A stretch of 64,000 nt of DNA from Lysobacter soli (GCF_003382285.1 NZ_QTJR01000004.1:62001-126000), one strand, 5' to 3'; positions 50,696 through 62,089 are shown, numbered from the stretch's first letter. Program-made: numbers and translations. Notes: generated by a model from the letters alone, not told the origin.

Positions 50696-51931
50696 ATGGA
50701 ATTCCGACCGATCCTCAACGCGCTCATGCGCAACAAGACCGGCCTGCTGCTGATCGCGCTGCAGGTCGCCATCACGCTGGCCATCGTGTGCAACAGCGTC
50801 TTCATCATCCTGCAGCGCATCGAGAAGGTGAACCGTCCCAGCGGCATGGACGAGAAGGCGCTGTTCACCATCACCAGCCTCGGCTTCGCACCGGACTTCG
50901 ACCTGCGCGGCAGCCTGCGCCAGGACCTGGACGCGCTGCGTTCGATTCCTGGCGTGATCGATGCGACCACGATCAACTCCGTGCCGCTGTCCAACGGCGG
51001 CTGGAGCGAAGGCATCGCGACGCTTCCGGAAAGCGCGCCGGAAGACCAGCGCAAGAACACGCCGACCTCGATCTACATCGTCGACGACCACGGCGTGAAC
51101 ACGCTGGGCGTGCACCTGGTGGCCGGCCGCAACTTCACCGCCGACGACGTGAGCTACCGCAGCCGCGACGACAAGGGCACGCCGAATTCGGTGATCGTCA
51201 CGCAGGCGCTGGCCGAGCAGCTGTACCCCGACGGCAACGCGCTGGGCAAGCCGATCTACAGCGGCCTGGGCGGCAAGGGGTCGTCGAGCACGATCGTGGG
51301 CATCGTCGAACGCCTGCAGGCGCCGTGGGTGGGCTGGGACAAGGTCGAGCACGCGCTGCTGGTGCCGCAGTACCAGGACGGCGAGTTCGACAACTCCGCG
51401 CGTTACCTCATCCGCACCGATGCGGCGCGTCGCGACGAGATCATGAAGGAAGCCGAACGCAAGCTGGGCGAGATCAACACCGGGCGCATCGTGCGCGGCC
51501 TGCAATCGGTGGAGGAAGTGCGCGGCGAAAGCTATCGCCAGGACCGCGCGATGACCATCGTGCTGACCACGGTGATCTTCTCGCTGCTCGCGGTGACGGG
51601 GCTTGGCATCGTCGGCATGGTCAGCTTCTGGGTGACGCGCCGCGTGAAGCAGATCGGCACGCGTCGTGCGCTGGGCGCGCGCCGCTTCGACATCCGCCGC
51701 TACTTCATGATCGAGAACGTGATCGTGGTGGGCGTGGGCATCGCGCTCGGCCTGCTGCTCACCTACGGCTTCAACCTGTGGCTGATGAAGCACTACGAAC
51801 TGCCGCGCCTGGCGTGGTACTACGCGCCGCTGGGTGCGCTGACCGTGCTGCTGCTCGGCCAGCTGGCCGTGTTCGGCCCGGCCACGCGCGCCTCCCGCGT
51901 CTCGCCGGCGGTGGCCACGCGTACGGTGTGA
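50696..51931 (+). CDS. ABC transporter permease, MacB/FtsX type (second)
   Basis: A 411-residue permease with the same plan as the previous one: helix near residue 20-38, periplasmic domain containing GVNTLGVHLVAGRNFTADDV, then three C-terminal helices with QIGTRRALGARRFDIRRYFM. It starts 15 bp after the first permease. Two different permeases with one ATPase suggest a heterodimeric exporter, probably for a peptide or envelope-damaging agent, though the substrate cannot be read. Confidence 0.92.
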   Translation: MEFRPILNALMRNKTGLLLIALQVAITLAIVCNSVFIILQRIEKVNRPSGMDEKALFTITSLGFAPDFDLRGSLRQDLDALRSIPGVIDATTINSVPLSNGGWSEGIATLPESAPEDQRKNTPTSIYIVDDHGVNTLGVHLVAGRNFTADDVSYRSRDDKGTPNSVIVTQALAEQLYPDGNALGKPIYSGLGGKGSSSTIVGIVERLQAPWVGWDKVEHALLVPQYQDGEFDNSARYLIRTDAARRDEIMKEAERKLGEINTGRIVRGLQSVEEVRGESYRQDRAMTIVLTTVIFSLLAVTGLGIVGMVSFWVTRRVKQIGTRRALGARRFDIRRYFMIENVIVVGVGIALGLLLTYGFNLWLMKHYELPRLAWYYAPLGALTVLLLGQLAVFGPATRASRVSPAVATRTV

Positions 51932-52038
51932 TCGCCGGACGCCGTGCGTCCGCAGGAACCTCGTAACCGGCGGCGGCCGTCCCCACTCTCTCCGGGACGG
52001 CCGCCGCGTCATGTCGGCCCACTGCTACCCTAAGGCTC

Positions 52039-53373
52039 ATGCGGACCATCCTCGTCATCGACGACAACCACGCGGTGCACGTCGCGCTGGACGTGCTGTT
52101 CTCGCTGGCCGACCTGCGCGTGCTCAGCGCGGAGTCGCCGGACGAAGGCCTGCAACTGCTCGAACGCGAAACCATCGACCTGGTGATCCAGGACATGAAC
52201 TTCACCGCCGACACCACGTCCGGCGAGGAAGGCATCGCGTTGTTCCGCACGATCCGCGACCGCTTCCCCGACCTGCCGATCATCCTGCTCACCGCGTGGA
52301 CGCGGCTGGAGTCGGCGGTCGCGCTGGTGAAGGCCGGCGCCGCCGATTACCTCGGCAAGCCGTGGGACGACCACAAGCTGATGACCACGGTCACCAACCT
52401 GCTGGAGCTGGGTGAGGCGAACCGCGCGCTCGCGCAGCATCGTGATGGCGAACGCCGTCGCCGGCAGGAACTGGAGCGCCAGTACGATCTGCGCGGCGTC
52501 GTGTTCGCCGATCCCGCAAGCGAACGCGTCGTGAGCCTGGCGTGCCACGTCGCGCGGGCCGACGTGCCGGTGCTCATCGCCGGCCCGAACGGCGCCGGCA
52601 AGGAGCGCATCGCCGAGATCATCCAGGCCAATTCGTCGGTGCGCGAAGGCCCGTACGTGACACTCAACTGCGGCGCGTTGCCGTCGGAGCTGATCGAAGC
52701 CGAACTGTTCGGCGCCGAAGCCGGTGCCTACACCGGCGCCAACAAGTCGCGCGAAGGCAAGTTCGAAGCGGCCGATGGCGGCACGCTGCTGCTGGACGAG
52801 ATCGGCAACCTGCCGCCGGCCGGGCAGATGAAGCTGCTACGCGTGCTCGAAACCGGCCGCTTCCAGCGCCTGGGGTCCAACCGCGAGCGGCAGGTGAAAG
52901 TGCGCGTGATCGCCGCCACCAACGCCGACATTCCCGCGATGATCCGCGCCGGCACCTTTCGCGAAGACCTGTATTACCGCCTCAACGTGATCGAACTGCG
53001 CGTGCCGCCGCTGGCCGAGCGTCGCGGCGACATCCTGCCGCTGGCCGAGCACTTCCTCGAAGGCCGCCGTCGCCTCAGCGACGCCGCGCGCGGCGCGCTG
53101 CTGCGGCATGCGTGGCCGGGCAACGTGCGCGAGATGAAGAACGCGATCCAGCGTGCGCTGCTGCTGGGTTCGGCCGATGTCATCGACGCGGAGGAGCTCG
53201 GCCTCGCAGCGTCGCCGCCCGCGCCGCGCACGCACGATGGCGAACCCGGTCGCGACGACATCGAAGCCGCGCTGCAACGCGCCGGCGGCGTGATGAGCCA
53301 GGCGGCGGCGGACCTCGGCCTGAGCCGTCAGGCGCTGTATCGCCGGCTGGACAAGCTCGGCATCGCGCGGTGA
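52039..53373 (+). CDS. Sigma-54-dependent NtrC-family response regulator
   Basis: A 444-residue regulator. Receiver: acidic pair in VIDDNHA, phospho-acceptor Asp52 (LVIQDMNF), and Lys in YLGKPW. AAA domain: Walker A-like GPNGAGKE, the sigma-54 contact loop GAYTGA (Tyr in place of the usual Phe), Walker B GTLLLDEIG, and GNVREMKNAIQRA. A Fis-type helix-turn-helix closes the protein (QAAADLGLSRQALYRRLDKL). It is in the same direction as the exporter, 107 bp after the second permease, and probably activates the sigma-54 promoter at 47212. Confidence 0.95.
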   Translation: MRTILVIDDNHAVHVALDVLFSLADLRVLSAESPDEGLQLLERETIDLVIQDMNFTADTTSGEEGIALFRTIRDRFPDLPIILLTAWTRLESAVALVKAGAADYLGKPWDDHKLMTTVTNLLELGEANRALAQHRDGERRRRQELERQYDLRGVVFADPASERVVSLACHVARADVPVLIAGPNGAGKERIAEIIQANSSVREGPYVTLNCGALPSELIEAELFGAEAGAYTGANKSREGKFEAADGGTLLLDEIGNLPPAGQMKLLRVLETGRFQRLGSNRERQVKVRVIAATNADIPAMIRAGTFREDLYYRLNVIELRVPPLAERRGDILPLAEHFLEGRRRLSDAARGALLRHAWPGNVREMKNAIQRALLLGSADVIDAEELGLAASPPAPRTHDGEPGRDDIEAALQRAGGVMSQAAADLGLSRQALYRRLDKLGIAR

Positions 53374-53377
53374 TGCG

Positions 53378-54694
53378 ATGGACGCGCCGAAGCGCCACTT
53401 CTCGATGGCCGGAAAGCTCGCGCTGCTGTTGTTCGCGGCAATGCTCGGTGCCGTCGGGTTGTGCGCGCTGCTGATCGACTGGCTGGGCAATGCGCTGCTC
53501 GGCGCGAGCCTCACGCTGGTTCTGTGTGCGCTGGTCGCGCCGTTGATCGCGCAGCGTTATCTCGCGCGGCAACTGAGCCTGTTCCGCGCGCTCTCCGGTT
53601 CGGTCGCCAGCTTCCGCGACGGCGATTTCAGCTTCAGCGTCACGCGCCGCTCGCACGACGAGCTCGACGATCTGGTGGAAGCGCACAACGAACTGGGACG
53701 TGTGCTGCGCGACGAGCGCCAGTCGCTGTTCCAGCGCGAACTGCTGCTGGACACCGTGGTGCAGAACACGCCGACCGCGCTGCTGCTGATCGAAAGCCGC
53801 GGCGCGATCGTGTACGGCAACCTCGCCGCGCGCCAGCTCTTCCACGACGGCCGCAAGGTCGAAGGCCTCAAGTTCCCGCAGCTGATGGAGCACACGCCGG
53901 CGCCGCTGCGCGAAGCGCTGGGCGAAGGCCGCGACCGGCTTTTCAGCTTCGAACACGCCGGGCAGGAAGAGACCTACCACCTCGCGCGCCGCGACTTCCA
54001 CCTCAACGGCCGCGTGCACACGCTCTACATGTTCAAGCGCCTCACGGCGGAGTTGAACCGGCAGGAAGTAGCGACGTGGAAGAAGGTGATCCGCGTGATC
54101 AGCCACGAGCTCAACAATTCGCTGGCGCCGATCACGTCGCTGGCGCATTCCGGCGCGGAGCTGCTGCGACGCGAGGATTACGAGAAGCTTGGCCGCATTT
54201 TCGAAACCATCGAGGAACGCGCACGGCATCTGCATGGTTTCCTGCGTGGCTATTCCAGTGTCGCCAAGCTGCCGGTGCCCGAACTCGAATCGGTGGACTG
54301 GGCGCCGTTCCTGTCGCGACTGCAGCAGCATTACGGCTTCCACCGCGGTCCGATTCCGAGCGAACCCGCGCGCTTCGACGCGGCGCAGGTGGAACAGGCG
54401 CTGATCAACGTGCTGAAGAACGCGCACGAGTCGGGCTCGAACGAAGGCGACGTGACGCTGAGCGTGCGACAGATCGGCCGCGTGGTGCGCGTGGAGGTAA
54501 GCGATCGCGGCCCAGGCATGTCGGACGCGGTGCTCGCGAACGCGCTGGTGCCGTTCTATTCCACCAAGCGCACCGGCAGCGGCCTGGGCCTGGCGCTGGC
54601 GCGCGAGATCTGCGAAGCGCACGGCGGCCGCATCGGCCTGGCCAATCGCGATGGCGGCGGGCTGACGGTGAGTCTGACGTTGCCGGTGGAGTGA
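53378..54694 (+). CDS. NtrY-like membrane sensor histidine kinase
   Basis: A 438-residue kinase. Two membrane helices lie at about 11-32 and 38-58 with almost no periplasmic loop, so it may sense within the membrane. A HAMP-like linker, a PAS domain (about 120-215) and the catalytic core follow: His243 in VISHELNNSLAPI, N-box INVLKNAHES, DRGPGM, and the FYSTKRTGSGLGLALA loop. It starts four bases after the regulator stop and almost certainly phosphorylates that regulator. Confidence 0.93.
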   Translation: MDAPKRHFSMAGKLALLLFAAMLGAVGLCALLIDWLGNALLGASLTLVLCALVAPLIAQRYLARQLSLFRALSGSVASFRDGDFSFSVTRRSHDELDDLVEAHNELGRVLRDERQSLFQRELLLDTVVQNTPTALLLIESRGAIVYGNLAARQLFHDGRKVEGLKFPQLMEHTPAPLREALGEGRDRLFSFEHAGQEETYHLARRDFHLNGRVHTLYMFKRLTAELNRQEVATWKKVIRVISHELNNSLAPITSLAHSGAELLRREDYEKLGRIFETIEERARHLHGFLRGYSSVAKLPVPELESVDWAPFLSRLQQHYGFHRGPIPSEPARFDAAQVEQALINVLKNAHESGSNEGDVTLSVRQIGRVVRVEVSDRGPGMSDAVLANALVPFYSTKRTGSGLGLALAREICEAHGGRIGLANRDGGGLTVSLTLPVE

Positions 54695-54776
54695 GGCGTC
54701 GCCGCGCGAGGCGTTTGGTCGCCGTCGCACTGCGCTCCTCCTTTCGCGATAGTCCTGCGCCTGCGACCACATGGGT

Positions 54777-54902
54777 CGTCATCCCGGCGAAAGCCGGGAT
54801 CCAGGCTATCAAGGCATCCGCCGTCGGCGTTCGTGGCAGAGGCGAAGGCACCGCAAGCATCCGAAGGCGCGGGCCTGGGTCCCGGCTTTCGCCGGGATGA
54901 CG
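54777..54902. repeat. 30-bp inverted repeat flanking 66 bp
   Basis: The left arm 54777-54806 and right arm 54873-54902 are reverse complements with one mismatch in 30. Each arm is itself partly palindromic (CCCGGCGAAAGCCGGG). This kind of CGTCATCCCGGCGAAAGCC element is, from memory, a common interspersed intergenic repeat in proteobacteria. It fills the gap between the convergent kinase and glmU genes and could act as a terminator. Confidence 0.85.
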
Positions 54903-54955
54903 CTATGTGTGGCGAGCGAGTCGGGTGAAGTGCCCTCACCCGCGTCGATGCGAAG

Positions 54956-56326
54956 TCAGGCCTTCGGCTTCTTCTTCGGCCGCTGCCAGCCTTCGATCGT
55001 CGCCTGCCGCGCGCGCGCGACCGTGAGCTTGCCTTCGGGCGCATCGCGCGTCACGACCGAGCCGGCGGCGATCGTCGCCTCGCGGCCGATCGTCACCGGC
55101 GCGACCAGCGAGGAGTTCGATCCGATGAACGCCCCGTCCTCGATCGTCGTCGTCGACTTGTTCACGCCGTCGTAGTTGCAGGTGATCGTGCCTGCGCCGA
55201 CGTTCACGCCCGCGCCGATGACCGTGTCGCCCAGATAGGTGAGGTGGTTGGCCTTGCTGGTGACGCCGATGCGCGCGTTCTTGGTCTCGACGAAGTTGCC
55301 GACATGCACGCCATCGGCGAGCACGGTGCCGGGACGCAGGCGCGAGTAGGGGCCGATCTGCGCGGCGCCTTCGACGATCACGCCATCGAGATCGCAGTGC
55401 GCGCGCACTTCGGTGCCCGGGCCGAGCGTGACGTCCTTCAGGCGGCAGAACGGACCGATGCGCACTCCGTCGCCGAGCACGACCTTTCCTTCGAGCACGA
55501 CGTCGACGTCGATCTCCACGTCGTGGCCCACGCGCACTTCACCACGCTGGTCGAATCGCGACGGATCGGCGAGTCGTGCACCCTGCAAACACAGCGCACG
55601 CGCGGCGCGACGCTGGAACGCGCGCTCCAGCTGCGCGAGCTGCCATGCGTCGTTCGCGCCTTCGACCTCGATCGGATCGACGACGTGCACCATCTCGGCC
55701 GCGTTGAACTCGGCGGCGGCAGAGGCGAAGACATCGGTGAGGTAGTACTCGCCCTGCGCGTTGTCGTTGCCCAGGTGCTGCAACCAGCGGCGCAATGCCT
55801 CGCCGTCGGCGACGAGGATGCCGGTGTTGACGGTGCGGATCTCGCGCTGCTCGTCGTCGGCGTCCTTGTGTTCGACGATGCGGCCCACGCGGCCTTGCGG
55901 ATCGCGCACGATGCGGCCGTAGCCGGTGGGATCGTCGAGATCGGCGACCAGTACCGCGATGCGGCCTTCTGCGGCGAGCAGACGCTGCAGCGTCTCGGCA
56001 GTGATGAGCGGCACGTCGCCGTACAGCACCAGCACGCGTGCATCGACCGGCACCGACGGCATCGCGTGCTGCACGGCATGGCCGGTGCCCAGGCGCTGCT
56101 CCTGCTCGGTCCAGTGGAGATCGGTCTGGTCGGCAAACGCGGCACGGACCTGCTCGCCGCCGTGGCCGTAAACGATGTGGATCCCTGCGGCGCCGAGCTG
56201 GCGCGCGGTGTCGATCACGTGACCCAGCATCGGCTTGCCGGCGATCTTCTGCAGCACCTTGGCCGTGGCGGACTTCATGCGCTTGCCCTCGCCGGCGGCG
56301 AGGATGACGACGTGGAGCGGGTTCAT
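54956..56326 (-). CDS. glmU: Bifunctional UDP-GlcNAc pyrophosphorylase/GlcN-1-P acetyltransferase
   Basis: A 456-residue GlmU, the normal length. N-terminal uridyltransferase: [17 protein letters not shown] at the start, [15 protein letters not shown] and [17 protein letters not shown]-terminal left-handed beta helix: [50 protein letters not shown], and catalytic His in the KANHLTY region. It makes UDP-GlcNAc from glucosamine-1-phosphate. The ATG at 56326 gives the conserved N terminus. It lies between the atp operon and the exporter locus. Confidence 0.97.
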   Translation of the reverse strand: MNPLHVVILAAGEGKRMKSATAKVLQKIAGKPMLGHVIDTARQLGAAGIHIVYGHGGEQVRAAFADQTDLHWTEQEQRLGTGHAVQHAMPSVPVDARVLVLYGDVPLITAETLQRLLAAEGRIAVLVADLDDPTGYGRIVRDPQGRVGRIVEHKDADDEQREIRTVNTGILVADGEALRRWLQHLGNDNAQGEYYLTDVFASAAAEFNAAEMVHVVDPIEVEGANDAWQLAQLERAFQRRAARALCLQGARLADPSRFDQRGEVRVGHDVEIDVDVVLEGKVVLGDGVRIGPFCRLKDVTLGPGTEVRAHCDLDGVIVEGAAQIGPYSRLRPGTVLADGVHVGNFVETKNARIGVTSKANHLTYLGDTVIGAGVNVGAGTITCNYDGVNKSTTTIEDGAFIGSNSSLVAPVTIGREATIAAGSVVTRDAPEGKLTVARARQATIEGWQRPKKKPKA

Positions 56327-56439
56327 GCGATGAGGGACTCGTGGACGCGACCGCGGGGATCTTATCAATGCGAAACGCAACGCGCCGTGCGTGTGGGTCG
56401 CGTGCAGGGGCGCGCGCGGGCCTCGCTTAGAATCGCGTC

Positions 56440-56844
56440 ATGCGTAACCGCCCCGATCGTTCGACCCTCGCCCGGCAAGGCGGCCGCTACGTCGTGGTCG
56501 GCGGCGTGCAGCTGCTCGTGGACTGGGCGGTGTTCGTTGCGCTCAGCGCGGCCGGGATTCTGGTGGAGCCGGCGAACATTTTCGGGCGGATCAGCGGCGC
56601 CGCGATTGGGTTCTGGGGAAACGGCCGGTTCACTTTCGCCAGCGCCGACACGGCAGTTGGTCGTCGGCAGTTCGCGCGTTTCGTGATCATGTGGCTTACG
56701 ACGACGGCGATCAGCACCTGGGCGGTGGGGCACATCGACGACGCCGTCGGCCTGCGTTGGGCGTGGTTGGCGAAGCCGGCGATCGACATGACGGTCGCGG
56801 CGATCGGCTTCGTGCTGTCGCGGCACTGGGTGTATCGGCGGTAG
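56440..56844 (+). CDS. GtrA-family membrane protein
   Basis: A 134-residue GtrA-like protein with four membrane helices: GRYVVVGGVQLLVDWAVFVA, the IFGRISGAAIGFWGNGRFTF region typical of the family, RFVIMWLTTTAISTWAVG, and the final AIDMTVAAIGFVLSRHWVYR. GtrA proteins are thought to flip or assist lipid-linked sugars. No GtrB-type glycosyltransferase is adjacent. It is transcribed against both flanking genes. Confidence 0.9.
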   Translation: MRNRPDRSTLARQGGRYVVVGGVQLLVDWAVFVALSAAGILVEPANIFGRISGAAIGFWGNGRFTFASADTAVGRRQFARFVIMWLTTTAISTWAVGHIDDAVGLRWAWLAKPAIDMTVAAIGFVLSRHWVYRR

Positions 56845-56877
56845 GCGCGTACGCGTCACGCCGTCGGACCAAACAGA

Positions 56878-56902
56878 AAGGCGACGGGGTCTCCGTCGCC
56901 TT
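56878..56902. terminator. Bidirectional terminator between gtrA and atpC
   Basis: A perfect 10-bp stem (AAGGCGACGG with CCGTCGCCTT, 5-nt loop) sits between the converging gtrA and atpC genes. The AA/TT ends give short U-runs on each side. Confidence 0.8.
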
Positions 56903-56949
56903 CCTGTGCATCGAGCGGGGCTGCGCGCAGCTATCCCGCAGCGTTGCCG

Positions 56950-57375
56950 TCAGTGCTTCATGTTCTTGCGCAGGCGCTCCAGCGCGCTGAGCTGGGCGAT
57001 GCTCATGGCCAGCTGGCTCTGGGCTTCTTCCATGCTCATCTTCGGATCCTTCTTCGACAGGATCCGCTCGGCTTCTTCCTTCGCGGCGCGGACGGCGGCT
57101 TCGTCGATGTCCTGCGCGCGCACCGCGGTGTCGGCCAGCACGGTGACGACCGTCGGCTGCACCTCGAGGATGCCGCCGGAGATCGCGAAGTCCAGCTGCT
57201 CGCCACCCGGAAGGGTCACCACGACCTTGCCCGGCTTCAGGCGGGTGATCAGCGGCGCGTGCTTCGGCGCGATGCCGAGCTCTCCGATTTCACCGGTGGC
57301 GACCACCAGCTCGGCGTCGCCGTGGAAGATTTCCTGCTCGGCGCTGACGATGTCACAACGAATCGTGGATGCCAT
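56950..57375 (-). CDS. atpC: ATP synthase F1 epsilon subunit
   Basis: A 141-residue epsilon subunit, the rotor protein that links gamma to the c-ring and inhibits hydrolysis. The beta-sandwich begins [20 protein letters not shown], with [15 protein letters not shown] and [18 protein letters not shown] typical. The two-helix C terminus follows. Last gene of the leftward atp operon; separated from atpD by 144 bp that contains an interspersed repeat. Confidence 0.97.
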   Translation of the reverse strand: MASTIRCDIVSAEQEIFHGDAELVVATGEIGELGIAPKHAPLITRLKPGKVVVTLPGGEQLDFAISGGILEVQPTVVTVLADTAVRAQDIDEAAVRAAKEEAERILSKKDPKMSMEEAQSQLAMSIAQLSALERLRKNMKH

Positions 57376-57399
57376 GGAGAACGTGCCTTTCTTCTGCGT

Positions 57400-57506
57400 C
57401 CCCCTCTCCCGCCTGCGGGAGAGGGTTGGGGTGAGGGCGGAAGCGGAGCTTCCACCCTGACCCTCTCACCTTCGCGCACCGGTCAGTGCTGCGATGGGAG
57501 AGGGAA
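57400..57506. repeat. Structured interspersed repeat inside the atp operon
   Basis: CCCTCTCCCGC at 57402-57412 pairs with GCGGGAGAGGG at 57415-57425; GGTTGGGGTGAGGG follows, and GGGAGAGGG at 57496-57504 pairs with the CCCTCTCACC block at 57461. This pattern is, from memory, a widespread intergenic repeat in GC-rich proteobacteria. Here it lies in the transcript between atpD and atpC. Confidence 0.8.
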
Positions 57507-57519
57507 CAAGATCAACCGA

Positions 57520-58983
<1,464 letters not shown>

Positions 58984-59847
58984 TTAGACCGCCGCGGCGC
59001 CGCCGACGATTTCCGAGATTTCCTGCGTGATCGCAGCCTGGCGGGCCTTGTTGTAGACCAGGTTCAGCGTGCCGATCAGCTTGGTGGCGTTGTCGGAGGC
59101 GGCCTTCATCGCGACCATGCGCGCGGCATGCTCGGACGCGACGTTCTCCAGCACCGCCTGGTACACCAGCGACTCGACGTAGCGGTTGAGCACGTGGTTC
59201 AGCACGCTCTCTGCATCGGGCTCGTAGATGTAGTCCCAGTCGTGCCTGGCGACCTGCGTCTCCGACGGCGGCAGCGGCAGCAGCTGGTCGAACGCCGCGC
59301 GCTGGGTCATCGTGTTGACGAAGTCGTTGTAGCAGACGAACACGCGGTCGAGGTTGCCGCTGCTATAGCCGTCCAGCATCACCTTGACCACGCCGACCAG
59401 GTCTTCCAGCTTCGGCTGGTCGCCCAGGTGGGTGACCGAACCGACCATGTTGACCTTGATGCGACGGAAGAACACCGAGGCCTTCTGGCCGATGGTGACC
59501 ACGTCGATCTCGACGCCCTGCTCGTGCCACCTGCGGAACTCGCCGAGCAGCTTGCGGAACAGGTTGTTGTTCAGGCCACCGGCGAGGCCGCGGTCCGACG
59601 ACACGATGATGTAGCCGACGCGCTTCACGTCCTGGCGCTCGACCAGGTACGGATGCTGGTAATCGGAGTTGGCCTGCGCCAGGTGGCCGATCACCTGCTT
59701 CATCACGCGCGCATACGGACGCGAGACCTTCATGCGTTCCTGCGCCTTGCGGATCTTGGAAGCCGAGACCATCTCGAGCGCGCGCGTCACCTTGCGGGTG
59801 TTCTGCACGCTCTTGATCTTGGATTTGATTTCGCGTCCGCCTGCCAT
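58984..59847 (-). CDS. atpG: ATP synthase F1 gamma subunit
   Basis: A 287-residue gamma subunit, the central rotor shaft. The N-terminal helix has [20 protein letters not shown], and the C-terminal helix has [20 protein letters not shown] followed by [20 protein letters not shown], both diagnostic. Usual length and usual position between atpA and atpD. Confidence 0.98.
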   Translation of the reverse strand: MAGGREIKSKIKSVQNTRKVTRALEMVSASKIRKAQERMKVSRPYARVMKQVIGHLAQANSDYQHPYLVERQDVKRVGYIIVSSDRGLAGGLNNNLFRKLLGEFRRWHEQGVEIDVVTIGQKASVFFRRIKVNMVGSVTHLGDQPKLEDLVGVVKVMLDGYSSGNLDRVFVCYNDFVNTMTQRAAFDQLLPLPPSETQVARHDWDYIYEPDAESVLNHVLNRYVESLVYQAVLENVASEHAARMVAMKAASDNATKLIGTLNLVYNKARQAAITQEISEIVGGAAAV

Positions 59848-59914
59848 GCTGCTCTCGTCTGCTTGGATTCAACGGCGCGGGCCGGAGCCCGCGCGGATGA
59901 CCGACTTTCGTCGC

Positions 59915-61465
59915 TTACCAGGTACCGGTCTGCTTGAACTCGGCGATGCCCTTCTTGAAGGTCGCCTCGATCTCGTCGTTCCAGTTGCCGGTGCTGTTGA
60001 TCGTCTTGACCAGCTCGCCCTGCGTGTTGACGAAGTGGGCGTGCAGGCCCTCTTCGAACGCCAGGATCTTGTTGACCGGCACGTCGTCGAGGTAGCCCTC
60101 GTTGACGGCGTAGATCGACAGGGCCTGCAGCGCGATCGACATCGGCGCGTACTGCTTCTGCTTCATCAGCTCGGTGACGCGCTGGCCGCGCTCGAGCTGC
60201 TTGCGGGTGGCTTCGTCCAGGTCGGAGGCGAACTGCGCGAACGCAGCCAGCTCACGGTACTGGGCGAGCGCGATGCGGATGCCGCCCGACAGCTTCTTGA
60301 TGATCTTGGTCTGGGCCGCACCACCGACGCGCGACACCGAGATACCGGCGTTCACGGCGGGGCGGATGCCGGCGTTGAACAGGTCGGTTTCGAGGAAGAT
60401 CTGGCCGTCGGTGATCGAGATCACGTTGGTCGGCACGAACGCGGACACGTCGCCGGCCTGCGTTTCGATGATCGGCAGCGCGGTCAGCGAACCGGTCTTG
60501 CCCTTCACTTCGCCGTTGGTGAACTTCTCGACGTACTCCTCGGACACGCGCGCGGCGCGCTCGAGCAGGCGGCTGTGCAGGTAGAACACGTCGCCCGGGT
60601 AGGCTTCACGACCCGGCGGGCGCTTGAGCAGCAGCGAGATCTGGCGGTAGGCGACGGCCTGCTTGGACAGGTCGTCGTACACGATCAGCGCGTCTTCGCC
60701 GCGGTCCATGAAGAACTCGCCCATCGTGCAGCCCGAGTAGGCCGAGATGTACTGCATGGCGGCCGATTCGGACGCCGTGGCGGCGACGACGATCGTGTGC
60801 GCCAGCGCGCCGTTCTCTTCCAGGCGACGCACGATGTTCGCGACGGTCGAGGCCTTCTGGCCGATCGCCACGTACACGCACTTGATGCCCGTGCCCTTTT
60901 GGTTGATCACCGCGTCGATGGCCAGGGCGGTCTTGCCGGTCTGGCGGTCGCCGATGACCAGCTCGCGCTGGCCGCGGCCGATCGGGATCATCGCGTCGAC
61001 GGTCTTGTAACCGGTCTGCACCGGCTGGTCGACCGACTTGCGCCAGATCACGCCCGGGGCGACGCGCTCCACCGGAGCGGTCTGCGAGGCGCCGATCGGG
61101 CCCTTGCCGTCGATCGGCTCGCCCAGCGCGTTCACGACGCGGCCGAGCAGTTCGCGACCCACCGGCACTTCGAGGATGCGGCCGGTCGTCTTGGCGACGT
61201 CGCCTTCGCGCAGGTGCTCGTAGTCACCCAGGACCACGGCGCCGACCGAGTCGCGCTCCAGGTTCAGCGCCAGCGCGTAGGTGCTGTTCGGCAGCTCGAT
61301 CATTTCGCCCTGCATCACGTCGGCCAGGCCGTAGATGCGCACGATGCCGTCCGACACCGAGGTGACGGTGCCTTCGTTGCGCGCTTCGGCGGTCAGCTTG
61401 ACCTTCTCGATGCGGGTCTTGATCAGTTCACTGATTTCGGACGGGTTGAGCGTGGTGGTTGCCAT
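59915..61465 (-). CDS. atpA: ATP synthase F1 alpha subunit
   Basis: A 516-residue alpha subunit. The P-loop is GDRQTGKTA, and the arginine-finger region is [20 protein letters not shown]. The ATG at 61465 ([20 protein letters not shown]) is chosen over one eight codons upstream because it matches the family N terminus. It makes the non-catalytic nucleotide sites. Normal length. Confidence 0.98.
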   Translation of the reverse strand: MATTTLNPSEISELIKTRIEKVKLTAEARNEGTVTSVSDGIVRIYGLADVMQGEMIELPNSTYALALNLERDSVGAVVLGDYEHLREGDVAKTTGRILEVPVGRELLGRVVNALGEPIDGKGPIGASQTAPVERVAPGVIWRKSVDQPVQTGYKTVDAMIPIGRGQRELVIGDRQTGKTALAIDAVINQKGTGIKCVYVAIGQKASTVANIVRRLEENGALAHTIVVAATASESAAMQYISAYSGCTMGEFFMDRGEDALIVYDDLSKQAVAYRQISLLLKRPPGREAYPGDVFYLHSRLLERAARVSEEYVEKFTNGEVKGKTGSLTALPIIETQAGDVSAFVPTNVISITDGQIFLETDLFNAGIRPAVNAGISVSRVGGAAQTKIIKKLSGGIRIALAQYRELAAFAQFASDLDEATRKQLERGQRVTELMKQKQYAPMSIALQALSIYAVNEGYLDDVPVNKILAFEEGLHAHFVNTQGELVKTINSTGNWNDEIEATFKKGIAEFKQTGTW

Positions 61466-61513
61466 GGGTTGAGTCCCTTGATCCGGCATAGACCGGAATT
61501 GCAGATGAATTCG

Positions 61514-62041
61514 TTATTGCGACAGCGTCGACTGCAGGCGCTCGAGCTTGCCCTTCAGCGAGCCGTCGATGACCACGTCGCCCGCGTCGATCACGGCGCC
61601 GCCGATCAGCGAGGCATCGACCGCCGTCTCGATCTCGACCTCGCGGCCGAAGCGCTTCTTCAGCGCGGCCTTGATGGCGTCGAGTTCGGCGGACGGCAGC
61701 TCGCTCGCAGCGGTGACCTTCGCCTTGACCACGCGCTCGGCTTCGGCGCGCAGCTCCTCGAACTGGCCGGTGATTTCCGGCAGCAGAACGAGGCGGCGGT
61801 TGTCGGCGAGCAGGCCGAGGAAGCGGGTGAAGGCTTCATCGGCGCCGTCCGGCGCAAGCAGGCCGACCGCGTCGGCAGGGTTCAGCAGCGGGTGGCCGAG
61901 CAGCGCCTGCGCCTGCGGATCGGCAGCCACGCGCGAAGCGAAGGCGAGCGCCTGCGACCACGCAGCGGTGCGACCGCCCTCGCGCGAAAGCGCGAAGGCG
62001 GCACGTGCGTACGGACGGGCGAGGGTCAAGGCCTGGGTCAT
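61514..62041 (-). CDS. atpH: ATP synthase F1 delta subunit
   Basis: A 175-residue delta subunit that ties F1 to the peripheral stalk. N-terminal helical bundle MTQALTLARPYARAAFALSR and the C-terminal GGAVIDAGDVVIDGSLKGKL motif are typical. It lies 48 bp downstream of atpF in the operon. Confidence 0.97.
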   Translation of the reverse strand: MTQALTLARPYARAAFALSREGGRTAAWSQALAFASRVAADPQAQALLGHPLLNPADAVGLLAPDGADEAFTRFLGLLADNRRLVLLPEITGQFEELRAEAERVVKAKVTAASELPSAELDAIKAALKKRFGREVEIETAVDASLIGGAVIDAGDVVIDGSLKGKLERLQSTLSQ

Positions 62042-62089
62042 TTCAGATCATTCCGCTCGAGCGAGCCTGGGTGATGCCGTGTGCACAGA

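Noticed and set aside
59669-62074. An 801-codon plus-strand frame opposite atpG, atpA and atpH
   Set aside because: It mirrors codon use of the ATP synthase genes and has no recognisable domain.
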